From Kitasatospora sp044457565 (GTDB lineage Bacteria > Actinomycetota > Actinomycetes > Streptomycetales > Streptomycetaceae): DNA of 64,000 bases. Every line of letters begins with the position of its first letter. The stretch's first letter is position 1. Of this stretch, positions 1 through 8,494 are shown piece by piece. A model generated the notes under the pieces. The model was not told the DNA's origin, made no database searches, and was given only the letters and a program-made list of their open reading frames with translations. The position numbers and the translations under genes were made by a program. Where the stretch lies: contig NZ_JBITGZ010000006.1 in assembly GCF_044457565.1 (NCBI RefSeq), forward strand, positions 267,025 to 331,024. Direction: 5' to 3'.

Positions 1-1
1 C

Positions 2-181
2 CGGCCGCTGCCGTGCGGCGGCCTCTCCTGGGGCCACGGCGGAAGCTTCCCTGGGTACGAGACCCGGGGCGGCGCCACCGACGACGGCCGCGCCGTCGAC
101 GTCGCGGTCACCATGCAGCTCACCGACGAGGCGGGCCGGAGGAATCTCGAACGCGCCGTGGACACCGCCCTGTGCCGCTGA
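2..181 (+). CDS. Serine hydrolase / D-Ala-D-Ala carboxypeptidase family, C-terminal fragment (cut by window edge)
   Basis: Only the last 59 residues lie in the window. The frame is open from base 2 to a TGA ending at 181. It contains 'WGHGGSFPGYET', which matches the third active-site box (HxG with a following GY) of the serine beta-lactamase / R61-type carboxypeptidase family, then an amphipathic C-terminal helix ending in LCR. In the family this box lines the substrate pocket of a secreted, usually cell-wall-directed hydrolase. The SxxK and YxN boxes and any signal peptide would be upstream of base 1. The assignment rests on this single box, so a generic serine hydrolase is equally possible. 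Confidence 0.6.
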   Translation, partial: RPLPCGGLSWGHGGSFPGYETRGGATDDGRAVDVAVTMQLTDEAGRRNLERAVDTALCR

Positions 182-215
182 ACCCCGCCGAGGGCGTTCC
201 GTGAAGCAGAACGAC

Positions 216-246
216 CGATGGGCCCGACGTGACGTCGGGCCCATCG
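216..246 (+). terminator. Perfect hairpin after the serine hydrolase gene
   Basis: A 14-bp perfect stem with a TGA triloop lies 35 bases after the preceding stop codon. There is no clear T-tract, which is usual for terminators in high-GC actinobacteria. Confidence 0.6.
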
Positions 247-249
247 GCC

Positions 250-720
250 TCATGTGTGCGCACAGCCGCGACATCGTCACCGTCCACGACGTCGGCCGGG
301 CTGATCTGGAGGGCCGCCCGGTCGCTTACCTCGTGATGGAACTCCTTGATGGCCGGAGCCCGGATCGCCTGATCAGCGACGGCGTACCGGACCTCGGTGA
401 CTACTCGCCTGGGCCGCGCAGATCTGCGACGCCCTCGCTGTGGCCCACCTCGCCGGCCTCGTGCATCGCGACATCAAGCCCGCCATGTGATGCTCATCGC
501 CGACGGCACGGTCAACGGTACCGGCTGGCCGCCGTCAAGCGGGCGACGCCGGCACGACGCGATCTGCCCGGCCCGCCCGAGCCGTGGGGCCGGCACGATG
601 CTGACCGGCGCCGGCGCCGCCTCGGTCGGGGTCTTCGCCCTGGTCGGCACGCTGAGCGGACTGTCGATGCCGTGGCCGCTCGCGCTGACCGCGGCTCTCT
701 TCGTCGTCCTGGCCCAGTCG
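250..720 (+). pseudogene. Decayed serine/threonine protein kinase (Hanks type)
   Basis: Kinase motifs are spread over several frames. From about 255 one frame reads 'RDIVTVHDVG' and 'AYLVMELLDGRS', which resemble the segment leading to the hinge of Hanks kinases. After about 408 the match moves to another frame with 'ICDALAVAHLAGLVHRDIKPA', including the catalytic-loop HRDIKP. That frame stops at 491 where the loop Asn should be, and the sequence resumes shifted as 'VMLIADGTV'. No DFG or activation segment follows. A hydrophobic stretch at about 600-720 may be remains of a membrane segment. The N-lobe lysine and glycine loop are absent. At least two frameshifts plus truncation indicate a dead fragment rather than a functional kinase. 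Confidence 0.65.
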
Positions 721-847
721 TGCTCACTCTCTTCACGCGCCCGCGCGCGGGCCGCGACGGGTCCGAGAAGTCAGACGAATCGGTGGTCGGCCCCGTCGTG
801 ATCCTGCCCATCGGGATGCTCGCCTGCAAAACTGCAACCACACAACG

Positions 848-884
848 ACGAGGGCCCCGACCGCTGAGCGGTCGGGGCCCTCGT
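848..884 (-). terminator. Terminator of tRNA-Ser
   Basis: A 17-bp perfect stem with a TGA triloop starts about 20 bases beyond the 3' end of the minus-strand tRNA-Ser, the position expected for its terminator. The hairpin is symmetrical and could also act on the plus strand. Confidence 0.75.
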
Positions 885-903
885 TTGCCCTGGCGGGCGG
901 AGG

Positions 904-988
904 CGGAGGATACGAGATTCGAACTCGTGAGGGGTTGCCCCCAACACGCTTTCCAAGCGTGCGCCCTAGGCCACTAGGCGAATCCTCC
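904..988 (-). tRNA. tRNA-Ser (anticodon GGA)
   Basis: The reverse complement folds into a class II tRNA of 85 nt. It has a 7-bp acceptor stem GGAGGAT/ATCCTCC and an anticodon loop containing GGA (reads UCC and UCU). A long variable arm typical of serine tRNA and a T-arm with GTTCGAATC follow. CCA is not obviously encoded. It is followed downstream on the same strand by a strong hairpin. Confidence 0.95.
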
Positions 989-1118
989 GTGGGAGAGCTT
1001 AGTACATGTTTAGGGGTGCTCGCGACCAGCTATCCGCAGGTGGTGGCGAACGGTCGCCTGCGGATCGTCGAGGCGGGGTGGCGGTAGGAGGCACGGCCGG
1101 GATCCGCTACTCTGGGGT

Positions 1119-1208
1119 CAGCCCCTCGTGTGGCGTTATCTCTCTGAACCCCCCCAGGGCCGGAAGGCAGCAAGGGTAGGAGGGCTCTGGCGGGTGCACG
1201 AGGGGTCT
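1119..1208 (+). ncRNA. ffs: Signal recognition particle RNA (small 4.5S / scRNA type)
   Basis: This has the conserved SRP domain IV apex: an asymmetric loop followed by the tetraloop region 'GGCCGGAAGGCAGCA'. It is closed by a long helix whose ends CCCCTCGTG (1122-1130) and CACGAGGGG (1197-1205) pair perfectly. At about 90 nt it is the short bacterial type that binds Ffh for co-translational targeting. Its position immediately upstream of dnaX is the arrangement known in Streptomyces. The ends are estimated from the closing helix, so the exact 5' end is uncertain by a few bases. Confidence 0.9.
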
Positions 1209-1350
1209 TCGCGTTCCCGGAGCGTTCCCGGGCCGCGCCGCGAGGTGTGCCCGGGTTTGTGGCCGAGCTTGTGCCCGGGGGCGTGCCTGCGGCGGAGGCG
1301 GGGTCTGCGGGGCGCCGCGTTTGTCCGTGCGTCCCGATATCGTCGGGGGT

Positions 1351-3498
1351 GTGTCCCTAGCCCTGTACCGCCGCTATCGCCCCGAGACTTTCGCAGAGGT
1401 CATCGGGCAGGAGCACGTGACCGCTCCGCTCCAGCAGGCCCTGCGCAACAACAGGGTCAACCACGCCTACCTCTTCAGCGGCCCGCGCGGCTGCGGCAAG
1501 ACGACGAGTGCGCGGATCCTGGCCCGCTGTCTCAACTGTGAGCAGGGCCCGACGCCCACGCCCTGCGGGGAGTGCCAGTCCTGCCGGGACCTGGCGACCG
1601 GCGGTCCCGGTTCGATCGACGTGATCGAGATCGACGCCGCCTCGCACGGTGGTGTGGACGACGCGCGTGAGCTGCGCGAGCGGGCGTTCTTCGCGCCGGT
1701 GCACAGCCGGTACAAGATCTTCATCCTGGACGAGGCGCACATGGTGACCTCGGCCGGCTTCAACGCGCTGCTGAAGGTGGTGGAGGAGCCGCCGGAGCAC
1801 CTCAAGTTCATCTTCGCGACCACGGAGCCGGAGAAGGTGATCGGGACGATCCGCTCCCGTACCCACCACTACCCGTTCCGGCTGGTGCCGCCCGGCACGC
1901 TGCGGGACTACCTCGCCGAGGTGTGCGGGCGGGAGGGGATCCGGGTCGAGGACTCGGTGTTCCCGCTGGTCGTCCGGGCCGGCGCGGGCTCGGTGCGTGA
2001 CTCGATGTCCGTGATGGACCAGCTGCTCGCCGGGGCGGACGAGGCCGGCGTCACGTACGGGATGGCCACGGCGCTGCTCGGTTACACCGACTCGGCGCTG
2101 CTCGACGAGGTGGTGGACGCCTTCGCCGCACAGGACGGGGCGACGGTGTTCCAGGTCATCGACCGGGTGGTCGAGGGTGGGCACGACCCGCGCCGCTTCG
2201 TGACGGACCTGCTGGAGCGCCTGCGGGACCTGGTGATCCTGGCGACGGTGCCGGACGCCGGGGAGAAGGGTCTGATCGACGCCCCGGCCGACCGGGTCGC
2301 CATCATGCAGGCCCAGGCGGACGCCTTCGGAGCGGCCGAGCTGAGCCGGGCCGCCGACATCGTCAACACCGGGTTGACCGAGATGCGAGGGAACGCGGCA
2401 CCGCGTCTGCAGCTGGAGCTGATCTGCGCACGGGTGATGCTGCCCGGCGCGTACAGCGACGAGCTGTCGCTTCAGGCGCGGCTGGACAAGCTGGAGCGCC
2501 GGGCGGCGGCCGGTGGCTTCGCGGCCCCGGCGGGCCCGCCGGCCGGGCAGGCGCCGATGGGGGTGGCACCCGGGCCGGCGCCGGTGGCCGCGCCCGCGAT
2601 GCCCGTGCCCGTGCCCGCGCCGGTGCAGGCACCGGTTCAAGCACCCGTGCCGGCGCCGGTTCAGGCGGCGCCTGCCGGGCCCGCGCCCGGGGCCTGGCCG
2701 ATCCCGCGCAGCTTCCCGGCGGCGCCCGCCGCCGAGCAGGCGCCCGCGTCCGTGGCCGCGCCCGCGCCGGTGCAGGCACCGGTTCAGGCGCCCGCGCCGG
2801 TCCAGGCCCCGCCGGTGGCGCAACCGCCGGCCGGCAACCAGCCGTCCGCCGCCGCGCAGCAGGGCGCGGGCCAGGTCAGGCAGATGTGGCCGCAGATTCT
2901 GGAGGCGGTGAAGAACCGCCGCCGGTTCACCTGGATCCTGCTCAGCCAGAACGGACAGGTCGCCGGCTTCGACGGCAGTGTGTTGCAGGTCTCGTTCATC
3001 AACGCGGGCGCCCGGGACAGCTTCGTCAGCAGCAACAGCGACGACGTGCTGAAGCAGGCGCTGGCCGACGCGCTGGGGGTGGACTGGCGGATCGAGTGCA
3101 TCGTCGATCCGTCGGGTGGTGGTGGCGCGCCGCCGCCCCCAAGTGGCGGTGGTGGCGGCTGGGGTGGGGCTCCGCAGGCCTCCCGTCCCTCGCCGATGGC
3201 GCAGCCCCAGGTGCAGGCGGCCCCGTCGGGCGGCTTCACCCCGCAGGCGGCCTCGGCGCCCACGCAGTCCGCGCCCGTCCAGGCGGCGCCGTCGATGGCC
3301 CCGCCGCACGCCGCGCGGCCGCCGCAGCCGTCCGGGCCGTCGGCACCGTCGCCGTCGGCACCGGCGGTGGCACCGGAGGACGACGTTCCGGAGGACGACG
3401 ACCCCGAGCTCAAGGAGGACGCCTTCTCGGGCCAGGAGCTGATCATCCGCGAGCTGGGCGCGACGGTGCTGGAGGAGATCCACCACACCGGCGGTTAG
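1351..3498 (+). CDS. dnaX: DNA polymerase III subunit gamma/tau
   Basis: DnaX is the clamp-loader ATPase that opens the beta sliding clamp and, as tau, links polymerase cores. The N-terminal AAA+ module begins 'LALYRRYRPETF', with Walker A GPRGCGKTTSA, a zinc-binding cysteine cluster (CLNC then CGECQSC) and the DEAH Walker B. Next come the domain III helices, then a long Pro/Ala/Gln-rich linker (about residues 390-515) with PVQAPV-type repeats. A C-terminal domain that could bind polymerase and an acidic tail complete it (715 aa). The GTG at 1351 is chosen because the conserved family start lies there. A TTG at 1321 would add ten unconserved residues. No obvious slippage heptamer for a gamma form was seen. 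Confidence 0.95.
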   Translation: MSLALYRRYRPETFAEVIGQEHVTAPLQQALRNNRVNHAYLFSGPRGCGKTTSARILARCLNCEQGPTPTPCGECQSCRDLATGGPGSIDVIEIDAASHGGVDDARELRERAFFAPVHSRYKIFILDEAHMVTSAGFNALLKVVEEPPEHLKFIFATTEPEKVIGTIRSRTHHYPFRLVPPGTLRDYLAEVCGREGIRVEDSVFPLVVRAGAGSVRDSMSVMDQLLAGADEAGVTYGMATALLGYTDSALLDEVVDAFAAQDGATVFQVIDRVVEGGHDPRRFVTDLLERLRDLVILATVPDAGEKGLIDAPADRVAIMQAQADAFGAAELSRAADIVNTGLTEMRGNAAPRLQLELICARVMLPGAYSDELSLQARLDKLERRAAAGGFAAPAGPPAGQAPMGVAPGPAPVAAPAMPVPVPAPVQAPVQAPVPAPVQAAPAGPAPGAWPIPRSFPAAPAAEQAPASVAAPAPVQAPVQAPAPVQAPPVAQPPAGNQPSAAAQQGAGQVRQMWPQILEAVKNRRRFTWILLSQNGQVAGFDGSVLQVSFINAGARDSFVSSNSDDVLKQALADALGVDWRIECIVDPSGGGGAPPPPSGGGGGWGGAPQASRPSPMAQPQVQAAPSGGFTPQAASAPTQSAPVQAAPSMAPPHAARPPQPSGPSAPSPSAPAVAPEDDVPEDDDPELKEDAFSGQELIIRELGATVLEEIHHTGG

Positions 3499-3660
3499 CG
3501 GGCACCGGTCGAGCTGCGGCCGGCGGTGCGGCCACCCGGTCTCGTGGCAAGTGCCCCTCCGGGGGTGCTGTGCAGCACGTAGGCTCAAGGTGACGTACGT
3601 CGCCGTACGGGTTCCGTGCCGGTGGCGTGTTCCAAGTCCGTACCCAGGCAGGAGTGAGCC

Positions 3661-4002
3661 GTGTTCCCCGGTGGTGGCCAGCCCAATATGCAGCAGCTGC
3701 TCAAGCAGGCGCAGAAGATGCAGGAGGAACTCGCCCGGGCCCAGCAGGAGCTGGCCGAGGCGAAGGTGAGTGGTTCGGCGGGCGGCGGCCTGGTCGAGGC
3801 GACGGTGACCGGCGCCGGCGAGCTGGTGGCGCTGACCATCGCGCCCGCCGCTGTGGACCCGGAGGACACCGAGACGCTGGCCGACCTGATCCTGGCGGCC
3901 GTCCGGGACGCCAACCAGGCGGCCCAGAAGATCCAGGCCGAGCGGATGGGCCCGCTGACCCAGGGCCTGGGCGGTGGCGGCATCCCCGGTCTGCCGTTCT
4001 GA
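3661..4002 (+). CDS. YbaB/EbfC family nucleoid-associated protein
   Basis: A 113-residue protein with 'QPNMQQLLKQAQKMQEEL', the first long helix of the YbaB/EbfC DNA-binding fold. A central beta region 'SGSAGGGLVEATVTGAGEL' and the conserved DPEDTETLADLILAA stretch follow. Family members form tweezer-like dimers that bind DNA and are almost always encoded between dnaX and recR, as here. The GTG start has an AGGAG 6 bases upstream. The C-terminal Gly-rich tail is normal for actinobacterial members. Confidence 0.93.
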   Translation: MFPGGGQPNMQQLLKQAQKMQEELARAQQELAEAKVSGSAGGGLVEATVTGAGELVALTIAPAAVDPEDTETLADLILAAVRDANQAAQKIQAERMGPLTQGLGGGGIPGLPF

Positions 4003-4222
4003 CCGGTTGAGCGGTCGCGGCCGGCTCGGTCAGCCGCGCGCCGCCCGTTCCGGTCGGCGGTCCGGCCGCCGGCCGGTCCGGTGGTGGTGCATTGTCCCGC
4101 GACGGCGGGGACGATGTGTGATTTGTGAGTGAGTCGGGCGTCGGACGGTGTGTCCGGCGCCCGATTCGTTGGATGATGGCACCGGAGTACCAAGCACGGC
4201 ACCCACGAGGGAAGGCGCGACG

Positions 4223-4822
4223 TTGTACGAGGGCGTGGTTCAGGACCTGATCGACGAACTGGGCAGGCTGCCCGGCGTCGGGCCCAAGAGCGCGCAGCGG
4301 ATCGCCTTCCACGTCCTGCAGGCCGACCCGACCGACGTCCGCCGCCTGGCGCACGCGTTGCTGGAGGTCAAGGACAAGGTCCGCTTCTGCGCGGTCTGCG
4401 GCAATGTCGCGGAGTCCGAGCAGTGCCGGGTCTGTCTGGACCCGCGGCGCGACCTCGCGGTGATCTGCGTGGTCGAGGAGCCCAAGGACGTCGTGGCGAT
4501 CGAGCGCACCCGGGAGTTCCGCGGCCGCTACCACGTCCTGGGCGGCGCGATCAGCCCGATCGAGGGTGTCGGACCGGACGACCTGCGGATCCGCGAGCTG
4601 CTGGCGCGGCTCGCCGACGGTACGGTCACCGAGCTGATCCTGGCCACCGACCCCAACCTGGAGGGGGAGGCGACCGCCACCTACCTGGCCCGGCTCTGCA
4701 AGCCGATGGGTCTGAGGGTGACCCGGCTGGCGAGCGGACTGCCCGTCGGCGGGGACCTGGAGTACGCGGACGAGGTCACCCTCGGCCGGGCCTTCGAAGG
4801 GAGACGACTGCTCGATGTCTGA
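4223..4822 (+). CDS. recR: Recombination protein RecR
   Basis: RecR is part of the RecFOR/RecOR pathway that loads RecA at gaps. The protein (199 aa, the standard length) has an N-terminal helix-hairpin-helix 'LGRLPGVGPKSAQRIAFH'. A four-cysteine zinc finger (CAVCGNV...CRVCLD) and a Toprim domain with 'VVEEPKD' and 'LGGAISPIEGVGPDDL' follow. The TTG start at 4223 gives the conserved LYEGVVQDLIDEL N-terminus and has a GAGGGAAGG ribosome site upstream. An upstream in-frame ATG at 4148 would add 25 unconserved residues. Its end overlaps the next gene by 8 bases. Confidence 0.95.
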   Translation: MYEGVVQDLIDELGRLPGVGPKSAQRIAFHVLQADPTDVRRLAHALLEVKDKVRFCAVCGNVAESEQCRVCLDPRRDLAVICVVEEPKDVVAIERTREFRGRYHVLGGAISPIEGVGPDDLRIRELLARLADGTVTELILATDPNLEGEATATYLARLCKPMGLRVTRLASGLPVGGDLEYADEVTLGRAFEGRRLLDV

Positions 4823-5495
4823 CCGGACGCACCAGACGCACCCGCCACACCAGGCGCACCCGCCGCAAACCCACGCGCACGGCTCGGAGCCGGACGACTT
4901 CGCGGTGCAGATCGCGGACTCGGTGGAGAGCTTCGTCCTCGCCGTCACCGAGGTCGCCAAGGGCGACGAACCGGGCAGTGCCGTCTCGCTGCTGCTCCTG
5001 GAGGTCTCGCAGCTGCTGCTGGCCGGCGGCAGGCTCGGCGCGATCGAGGACGTCCTCCCCGACGACCGGTTCGAGCCCGACACCGGGCCGGAGCCGGACG
5101 GGGTGGAGCTGCGCGAGCGGCTCGCCGAGCTGCTGGCGCCGATCGACGTCTACCACGAGGTCTTCGACCCGTACGGGCCGCCGGAGAAGCCGAACGCCTT
5201 CCGGATCTCGGACGACCTGGCCGGCGTGGTCAGTGAACTCCAGCACGGGCTGACCCACTACCGCGAGGGCCGGATCAGCGAGGCGCTGTGGTGGTGGCAG
5301 TTCTCCTACCTGTCGAACTGGGGCTCGACCTGCTCGGCGGTGCTGCGCGCGCTGCAGTCGCTGATCGCGCACGTCCGCCTGGACAGCCCGATCGGCGCGG
5401 TGCCGGACGGCGCGGACACGGACGACGACGGGCTGACGGACGAGCAGCTGGAGAAGCAGGCGGGCGACCTGATGGCCGCCGAACTGGGCCTCTAG
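4815..5495 (+). CDS. DUF5063 domain-containing protein
   Basis: 226 aa and soluble, with a His/Pro-rich N-terminal tail (residues 1-25) and then a mostly helical domain. Conserved-looking stretches are 'DPYGPPEKPNAFRISDDLA', 'YREGRISEALWWWQFSYL' and 'NWGSTCSAVLRALQSLIAH'. This matches the DUF5063 family, which sits after recR in streptomycetes and has no established function. The ATG overlaps the recR stop by 8 bases, so translation is probably coupled. The operon context suggests a link to recombination or nucleoid upkeep, but nothing in the sequence proves it. Confidence 0.85.
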   Translation: MSDRTHQTHPPHQAHPPQTHAHGSEPDDFAVQIADSVESFVLAVTEVAKGDEPGSAVSLLLLEVSQLLLAGGRLGAIEDVLPDDRFEPDTGPEPDGVELRERLAELLAPIDVYHEVFDPYGPPEKPNAFRISDDLAGVVSELQHGLTHYREGRISEALWWWQFSYLSNWGSTCSAVLRALQSLIAHVRLDSPIGAVPDGADTDDDGLTDEQLEKQAGDLMAAELGL

Positions 5496-5742
5496 CCGGA
5501 TCGGACGAGCCGGACGAGCAGGACGGGTCCGATGGGTACGATGGGTCCCCACGGGCCGGACGGCACGCCGGACCGGGCCCCGCGGCCGACGGGGCCGCGC
5601 GGAGTGTGACGAACGCCTCGGCGGGAGGGTCCGGCGCTGCTGCGGCAAAGAATTCCGGATTCCGCCGCCGGCTCCCCGGCGATTCTGCGAGCCCGCCCCG
5701 GATCCTCCGTAGACCTGCCGGTCCGGCCCGTCCTGCATGGCC

Positions 5743-5911
5743 CACCTGCTGAAACAGGTGTCTCACCATACGGAATGCGGCGGGTGGGCCGCCCCTGCTC
5801 GGTAGACTGACGCCGACCGCAGAACCCCCGTTCCCCGGGGGTCTGGGGGCCGTGAGGCGCCACCCGCGTCCTCCGAGGGCCCCCGAAACCGACACAAGTC
5901 GAGGAGCGCAC
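5743..5911 (+). promoter_or_regulatory. Leader and promoter region of the aspartokinase operon
   Basis: The 416-base gap after the DUF5063 gene holds no convincing gene. Near its end are a small hairpin (CACCTG/CAGGTG, 5743-5760), a TAGACT -10-like hexamer at 5803-5808 without a clear -35, and a C5/G5 hairpin at about 5824-5842. A GAGGAG ribosome site lies just before the GTG at 5912. Whether the leader hairpins regulate (for example attenuation) cannot be told; no lysine riboswitch features were recognised. Confidence 0.35.
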
Positions 5912-7192
5912 GTGGGCCTTGTCGTGCAGAAGTACGGCGGCTCATCCGTTGCGGATGCCGAGGGCATCAAGCGCGTGGCCCGTCGCATCGTGGACACCAA
6001 GAAGGCCGGCCATGAGGTCGTCGTCGTGGTCTCCGCGATGGGCGACACGACGGACGAGCTCATCGAACTCGCGGAGCAGGTGTCCCCGATCCCTGCCGGC
6101 CGCGAGTTCGACATGCTGCTGACCGCTGGAGAGCGGATCTCCATGGCACTGCTGGCCATGGCGATCAAATCCCTGGGCCACGAGGCGCAGTCGTTCACCG
6201 GCAGCCAGGCCGGAGTCATCACCGACTCGGTTCACAACAAGGCCCGCATCATCGACGTGACGCCGGGCCGGATCCGCACCGCCCTCGACGAGGGCAACAT
6301 CGCGATCGTGGCCGGCTTCCAGGGCGTCTCGCTGACCAGCAAGGACATCACCACGCTGGGCCGCGGCGGCTCCGACACCACGGCCGTGGCGCTCGCCGCC
6401 GCGCTGAAGGCCGAGGTCTGCGAGATCTACACCGACGTGGACGGCGTGTTCACCGCCGACCCGCGCGTGGTGAAGAAGGCCCGCAAGATCGACTGGATCG
6501 CGTACGAGGACATGCTGGAGCTGGCCTCGTCCGGTTCCAAGGTGCTGCTCGACCGGTGTGTCGAGTACGCGCGGCGTTACAACATCCCGATCCACGTACG
6601 CTCGTCCTTCTCGGGTCTCCCGGGGACACTGGTGAGCAACGACAATCCGCACATGCCCGAAGGGGGCGAGATGGAGCAGGCCATCATCTCCGGAGTCGCC
6701 CACGACACGTCCGAGGCCAAGGTGACGGTCGTCGGCGTGCCGGACAAGCCGGGCGAGGCGGCCCGCATCTTCCGCGCCATCGCGGACGCCGAGGTCAACA
6801 TCGACATGGTGGTGCAGAACGTCTCCGCCGCGTCCACCGGTCTGACCGACATCTCCTTCACCCTGCCGAAGACCGAAGGCCAGAAGGCCATCGACGCGCT
6901 CGGCCGGGTCAAGGACGGCATCGGCTACGAGTCGCTGCGCTACGACGACGCGATCGGCAAGATCTCCCTGGTCGGAGCCGGTATGCGCTCCAACCCGGGG
7001 GTCACCGCGACCTTCTTCGAGGCGCTCTCCGAGGCCGGCGTCAACATCGAGCTGATCTCCACCTCGGAGATCCGCATCTCGGTGGTCACCCGCGCCGACG
7101 ACGTCAACGAGGCCGTTCGCGCCGTCCACACCGCCTTCGGGCTGGACAGTGAGACGGACGAGGCGGTCGTCTACGGAGGGACCGGCAGGTGA
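5912..7192 (+). CDS. lysC: Aspartate kinase (alpha subunit; beta subunit from internal start)
   Basis: Catalyses ATP-dependent phosphorylation of L-aspartate, the first step to lysine, threonine, methionine and diaminopimelate. The kinase domain begins 'VVQKYGGSSVADAEGI' (KxGGSS nucleotide motif) and includes 'GRGGSDTTAVALAAAL'. Two C-terminal ACT domains follow from about residue 265, where lysine/threonine feedback normally acts. At 426 aa it is the actinobacterial class with overlapping alpha and beta products. An in-frame ATG at 6671 with a purine-rich GGGGGCGAG just upstream gives the usual beta start MEQAIISGVAHD. The GTG at 5912 has GAGGAG upstream. The stop overlaps the asd start. Confidence 0.96.
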   Translation: MGLVVQKYGGSSVADAEGIKRVARRIVDTKKAGHEVVVVVSAMGDTTDELIELAEQVSPIPAGREFDMLLTAGERISMALLAMAIKSLGHEAQSFTGSQAGVITDSVHNKARIIDVTPGRIRTALDEGNIAIVAGFQGVSLTSKDITTLGRGGSDTTAVALAAALKAEVCEIYTDVDGVFTADPRVVKKARKIDWIAYEDMLELASSGSKVLLDRCVEYARRYNIPIHVRSSFSGLPGTLVSNDNPHMPEGGEMEQAIISGVAHDTSEAKVTVVGVPDKPGEAARIFRAIADAEVNIDMVVQNVSAASTGLTDISFTLPKTEGQKAIDALGRVKDGIGYESLRYDDAIGKISLVGAGMRSNPGVTATFFEALSEAGVNIELISTSEIRISVVTRADDVNEAVRAVHTAFGLDSETDEAVVYGGTGR

Positions 7193-8244
7193 GCCGGAGG
7201 CCGAACCTCGCCGTCGTCGGCGCCACCGGCGCCGTCGGCGGCGTGCTGCTCGGCATCCTGTCCGCCCGCGCGGACATCTGGGGCGAGATCCGCCTCATCG
7301 CCTCCCCCCGCTCGGCCGGCCGCCGGCTGACCGTGCGCGGGGAGGAGGTCGAGGTCGTCGCGCTCCGCGAGGAGGCGTTCGACGGGATCGACATCGCCCT
7401 GTTCGACGTCCCGGACGAGGTCTCCGCCCAGTGGGCGCCGATCGCGGCGGCCAAGAGCGTCGTCGTGGTCGACAACTCCGGCGCGTTCCGGATGGACGAG
7501 GACGTCCCGCTGGTCGTCCCCGAGGTGAACGCGGCGGCGGCCCGGCTGCGTCCGCGCGGCATCATCGCCGGCCCGAACTGCACCACCCTCTCGATGATCG
7601 CGGTGGTCGGCGCGCTGCACGCCGAGTACGGGCTCACCGAGCTGGTGGTGGCCTCCTACCAGGCGGCCTCCGGAGCCGGCCAGGCCGGTATCGACAGCCT
7701 GCGCGAGCAGGTCAAGCTGGTCGCGGGCGGCGAGGTCGGCGAGCAGACCGGCGACCTGCGCGCGGTGATCGCGGACAACGGGCCGTTCCCGGCGCCGCTG
7801 GCGCTGAACGCGGTGCCGTGGGCCGGCTCGCTCGGGGAGGGCGGCTGGTCCTCCGAGGAGCTGAAGGTGCGCAACGAGTCGCGCAAGATCCTCGGTCTGC
7901 CGAGCCTGAAGGTGTCCGCCACCTGCGTACGGATCCCGGTGATCCGTACGCACTCGCTGGCCGTGCACGCGGTCTTCGAGCGTGAGGTCACCCAGCTGCA
8001 CGCCCAGGAGATCCTGCGTGAGGCCCCCGGCGTCGTCCTGTACGACGACCCGGCGGCGGGCGAGTTCCCGACCCCGAACGACGCGGTCGGCACCGACCCG
8101 ACCTGGGTCGGGCGGATCCGGCGGTCGCTGGACGACCCGACGGCACTGGACCTCTTCCTCTGCGGGGACAACCTGCGCAAGGGCGCGGCACTCAACACCG
8201 CCCAGGTCGCCGAGGTCGTGGCGGCCGAACTGGCGTACGAGTAG
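7189..8244 (+). CDS. asd: Aspartate-semialdehyde dehydrogenase
   Basis: Reduces aspartyl phosphate with NADPH to aspartate semialdehyde, using the product of the upstream kinase. The Rossmann start 'LAVVGATGAVGGVLL' and the catalytic cysteine in 'IAGPNCTTLSM' (Cys131) are present. The substrate-binding stretch 'YQAASGAGQAGIDSL' and a conserved His in 'RIPVIRTHSLAVH' follow. 351 aa, normal for the family. The GTG start overlaps the lysC stop as GTGA, so the two are translationally coupled. Confidence 0.96.
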   Translation: MSRRPNLAVVGATGAVGGVLLGILSARADIWGEIRLIASPRSAGRRLTVRGEEVEVVALREEAFDGIDIALFDVPDEVSAQWAPIAAAKSVVVVDNSGAFRMDEDVPLVVPEVNAAAARLRPRGIIAGPNCTTLSMIAVVGALHAEYGLTELVVASYQAASGAGQAGIDSLREQVKLVAGGEVGEQTGDLRAVIADNGPFPAPLALNAVPWAGSLGEGGWSSEELKVRNESRKILGLPSLKVSATCVRIPVIRTHSLAVHAVFEREVTQLHAQEILREAPGVVLYDDPAAGEFPTPNDAVGTDPTWVGRIRRSLDDPTALDLFLCGDNLRKGAALNTAQVAEVVAAELAYE

Positions 8245-8260
8245 GAGACGTGTAACAAGG

Positions 8261-8325
8261 AGAGGTTTTGGACCTCTTTTGAGACGGACTGTCAGAATCC
8301 CCCTCCAGCCCCTGGAGGGGGATTC
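8261..8325 (+). terminator. Two tandem terminators after asd
   Basis: The first (8261-8280) is a 6-bp stem AGAGGT/ACCTCT followed directly by TTTT, a textbook intrinsic terminator rare in such GC-rich DNA. The second (8295-8325) is a 13-bp perfect stem with a GCCCC loop. Together they separate the aspartate operon from the sigma factor gene. Confidence 0.8.
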
Positions 8326-8494
8326 GGCGTATGCAGGAGAATGTCCCGCGGGCTTGGGGCAACCATGACAGGGGATCGAGTGTCCAACGGGCGTGGCGAA
8401 CGTGGTGGGGGCAGGGGCGGGCATCGGGGCTACGGCCGTGGTGACGCTGTCCCCGCACGCCCTGTGGCCGGCGGATAGGCCGGTAGAGAGCACG

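Noticed and set aside
1357..3588. Very long open frame (743 codons) antisense to dnaX
   Set aside because: Arg/His-rich translation without domains; an expected by-product of high third-position GC in the real gene.
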